Assembly: GCA_002429965.1 (NCBI GenBank)
Contig: DJBG01000034.1
Location: forward strand, 2,158 to 8,135
Length of the DNA: 5,978 nt
Direction of reading: 5' to 3'
Origin: Hungatella sp. UBA5982
Lineage (GTDB): Bacteria > Bacillota > Clostridia > Lachnospirales > Lachnospiraceae
Shown: in pieces, positions 5,932 to 5,978 of the stretch
Layout: every line of letters begins with the position of its first letter
Numbering within the stretch: the stretch's first letter is position 1
Notes under the pieces: model-generated
What the model saw: the letters and a program-made list of their open reading frames with translations, nothing else
The model's database searches: none
What the model was told of the DNA's origin: nothing
Program-made: the position numbers and the translations under genes

Positions 5932-5978
5932 GTTGCTGCTGCGACAGTAACACAGAAAAAAGCACTTTGAAAACAGAA
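5932..5978 (+). promoter_or_regulatory. rRNA leader with boxA-like antitermination site
   Basis: The P2 transcript would begin with a small hairpin (GTTGC 5932-5936, GCGAC 5941-5945, loop TGCT). AGCACTTTGAAAACA at 5961-5975 resembles the boxA element (TGCTCTTTGAAAAC in Bacillus rRNA leaders) that recruits Nus factors for rRNA antitermination. The 16S gene itself is not reached; it should begin shortly beyond the window. Confidence 0.8.

Noticed and set aside
5715..5965. Two open frames of 64 and 65 aa on the minus strand
   Set aside because: They run backwards through the rRNA promoters and leader. Their Phe-rich sequence comes from the A-rich plus strand.
1..5978. CRISPR array, insertion sequence, tRNA or attachment site
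   Set aside because: No regularly spaced repeats, transposase, terminal inverted repeats, tRNA fold or integrase were seen.

Overview
The window looks like the chromosome of a low-to-moderate GC clostridial Firmicute, most likely a Lachnospiraceae / Clostridium cluster XIVa member (Lacrimispora-like). This is an inference from the choline-binding-type GW-repeat surface proteins with a short Fn3-like module, strong AGGAGG ribosome sites, and an rRNA leader ending in a GCACTTTGAAAACA boxA-like element. No 16S sequence is present to confirm it.

Region 1 (1-2790, plus strand) is the end of a cell-surface operon. It holds the 3' part of one GW-repeat cell-wall-binding protein, then a second, complete paralogue with a signal peptide that overlaps it by four bases (ATGA), then a TTG-started lytic transglycosylase with no signal peptide. 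A perfect 19-bp hairpin at 2742-2789 closes the operon and probably also terminates the converging minus-strand operon.

Region 2 (2853-5368, minus strand, read right to left) holds a small basic 76-aa protein of unknown function, a FapA/DUF342 beta-solenoid protein, and a stand-alone CheY-like receiver. The receiver lies 21 bp behind the FapA gene and is surely co-transcribed with it. A sequence matching the sigma-D/sigma-28 motility promoter (GCCGATAT with TATA 15 bp upstream) lies just ahead of the small gene. This suggests, without proving, that the cluster belongs to a motility or surface regulon. A 12-bp inverted repeat lies in the gap between the small gene and the FapA gene and overlaps a possible FapA promoter.

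Region 3 (5369-5978) has no convincing protein gene. Its left part (about 5450-5700) carries a possible plus-strand promoter followed by hairpins and short direct repeats, and could encode an unrecognised small RNA or hold a decayed small gene. Its right part (5740-5978) is clearly the promoter and leader region of an rRNA operon: an AT-rich upstream element, two tandem strong sigma-A promoters with extended -10 boxes, a hairpin at each predicted start point, and a boxA-like antitermination sequence. The 16S gene should begin shortly beyond the right edge.

The best candidates for something undescribed are the small basic protein plus FapA-family plus orphan receiver cluster under a sigma-D-like promoter, and the structured region between it and the rRNA promoters.
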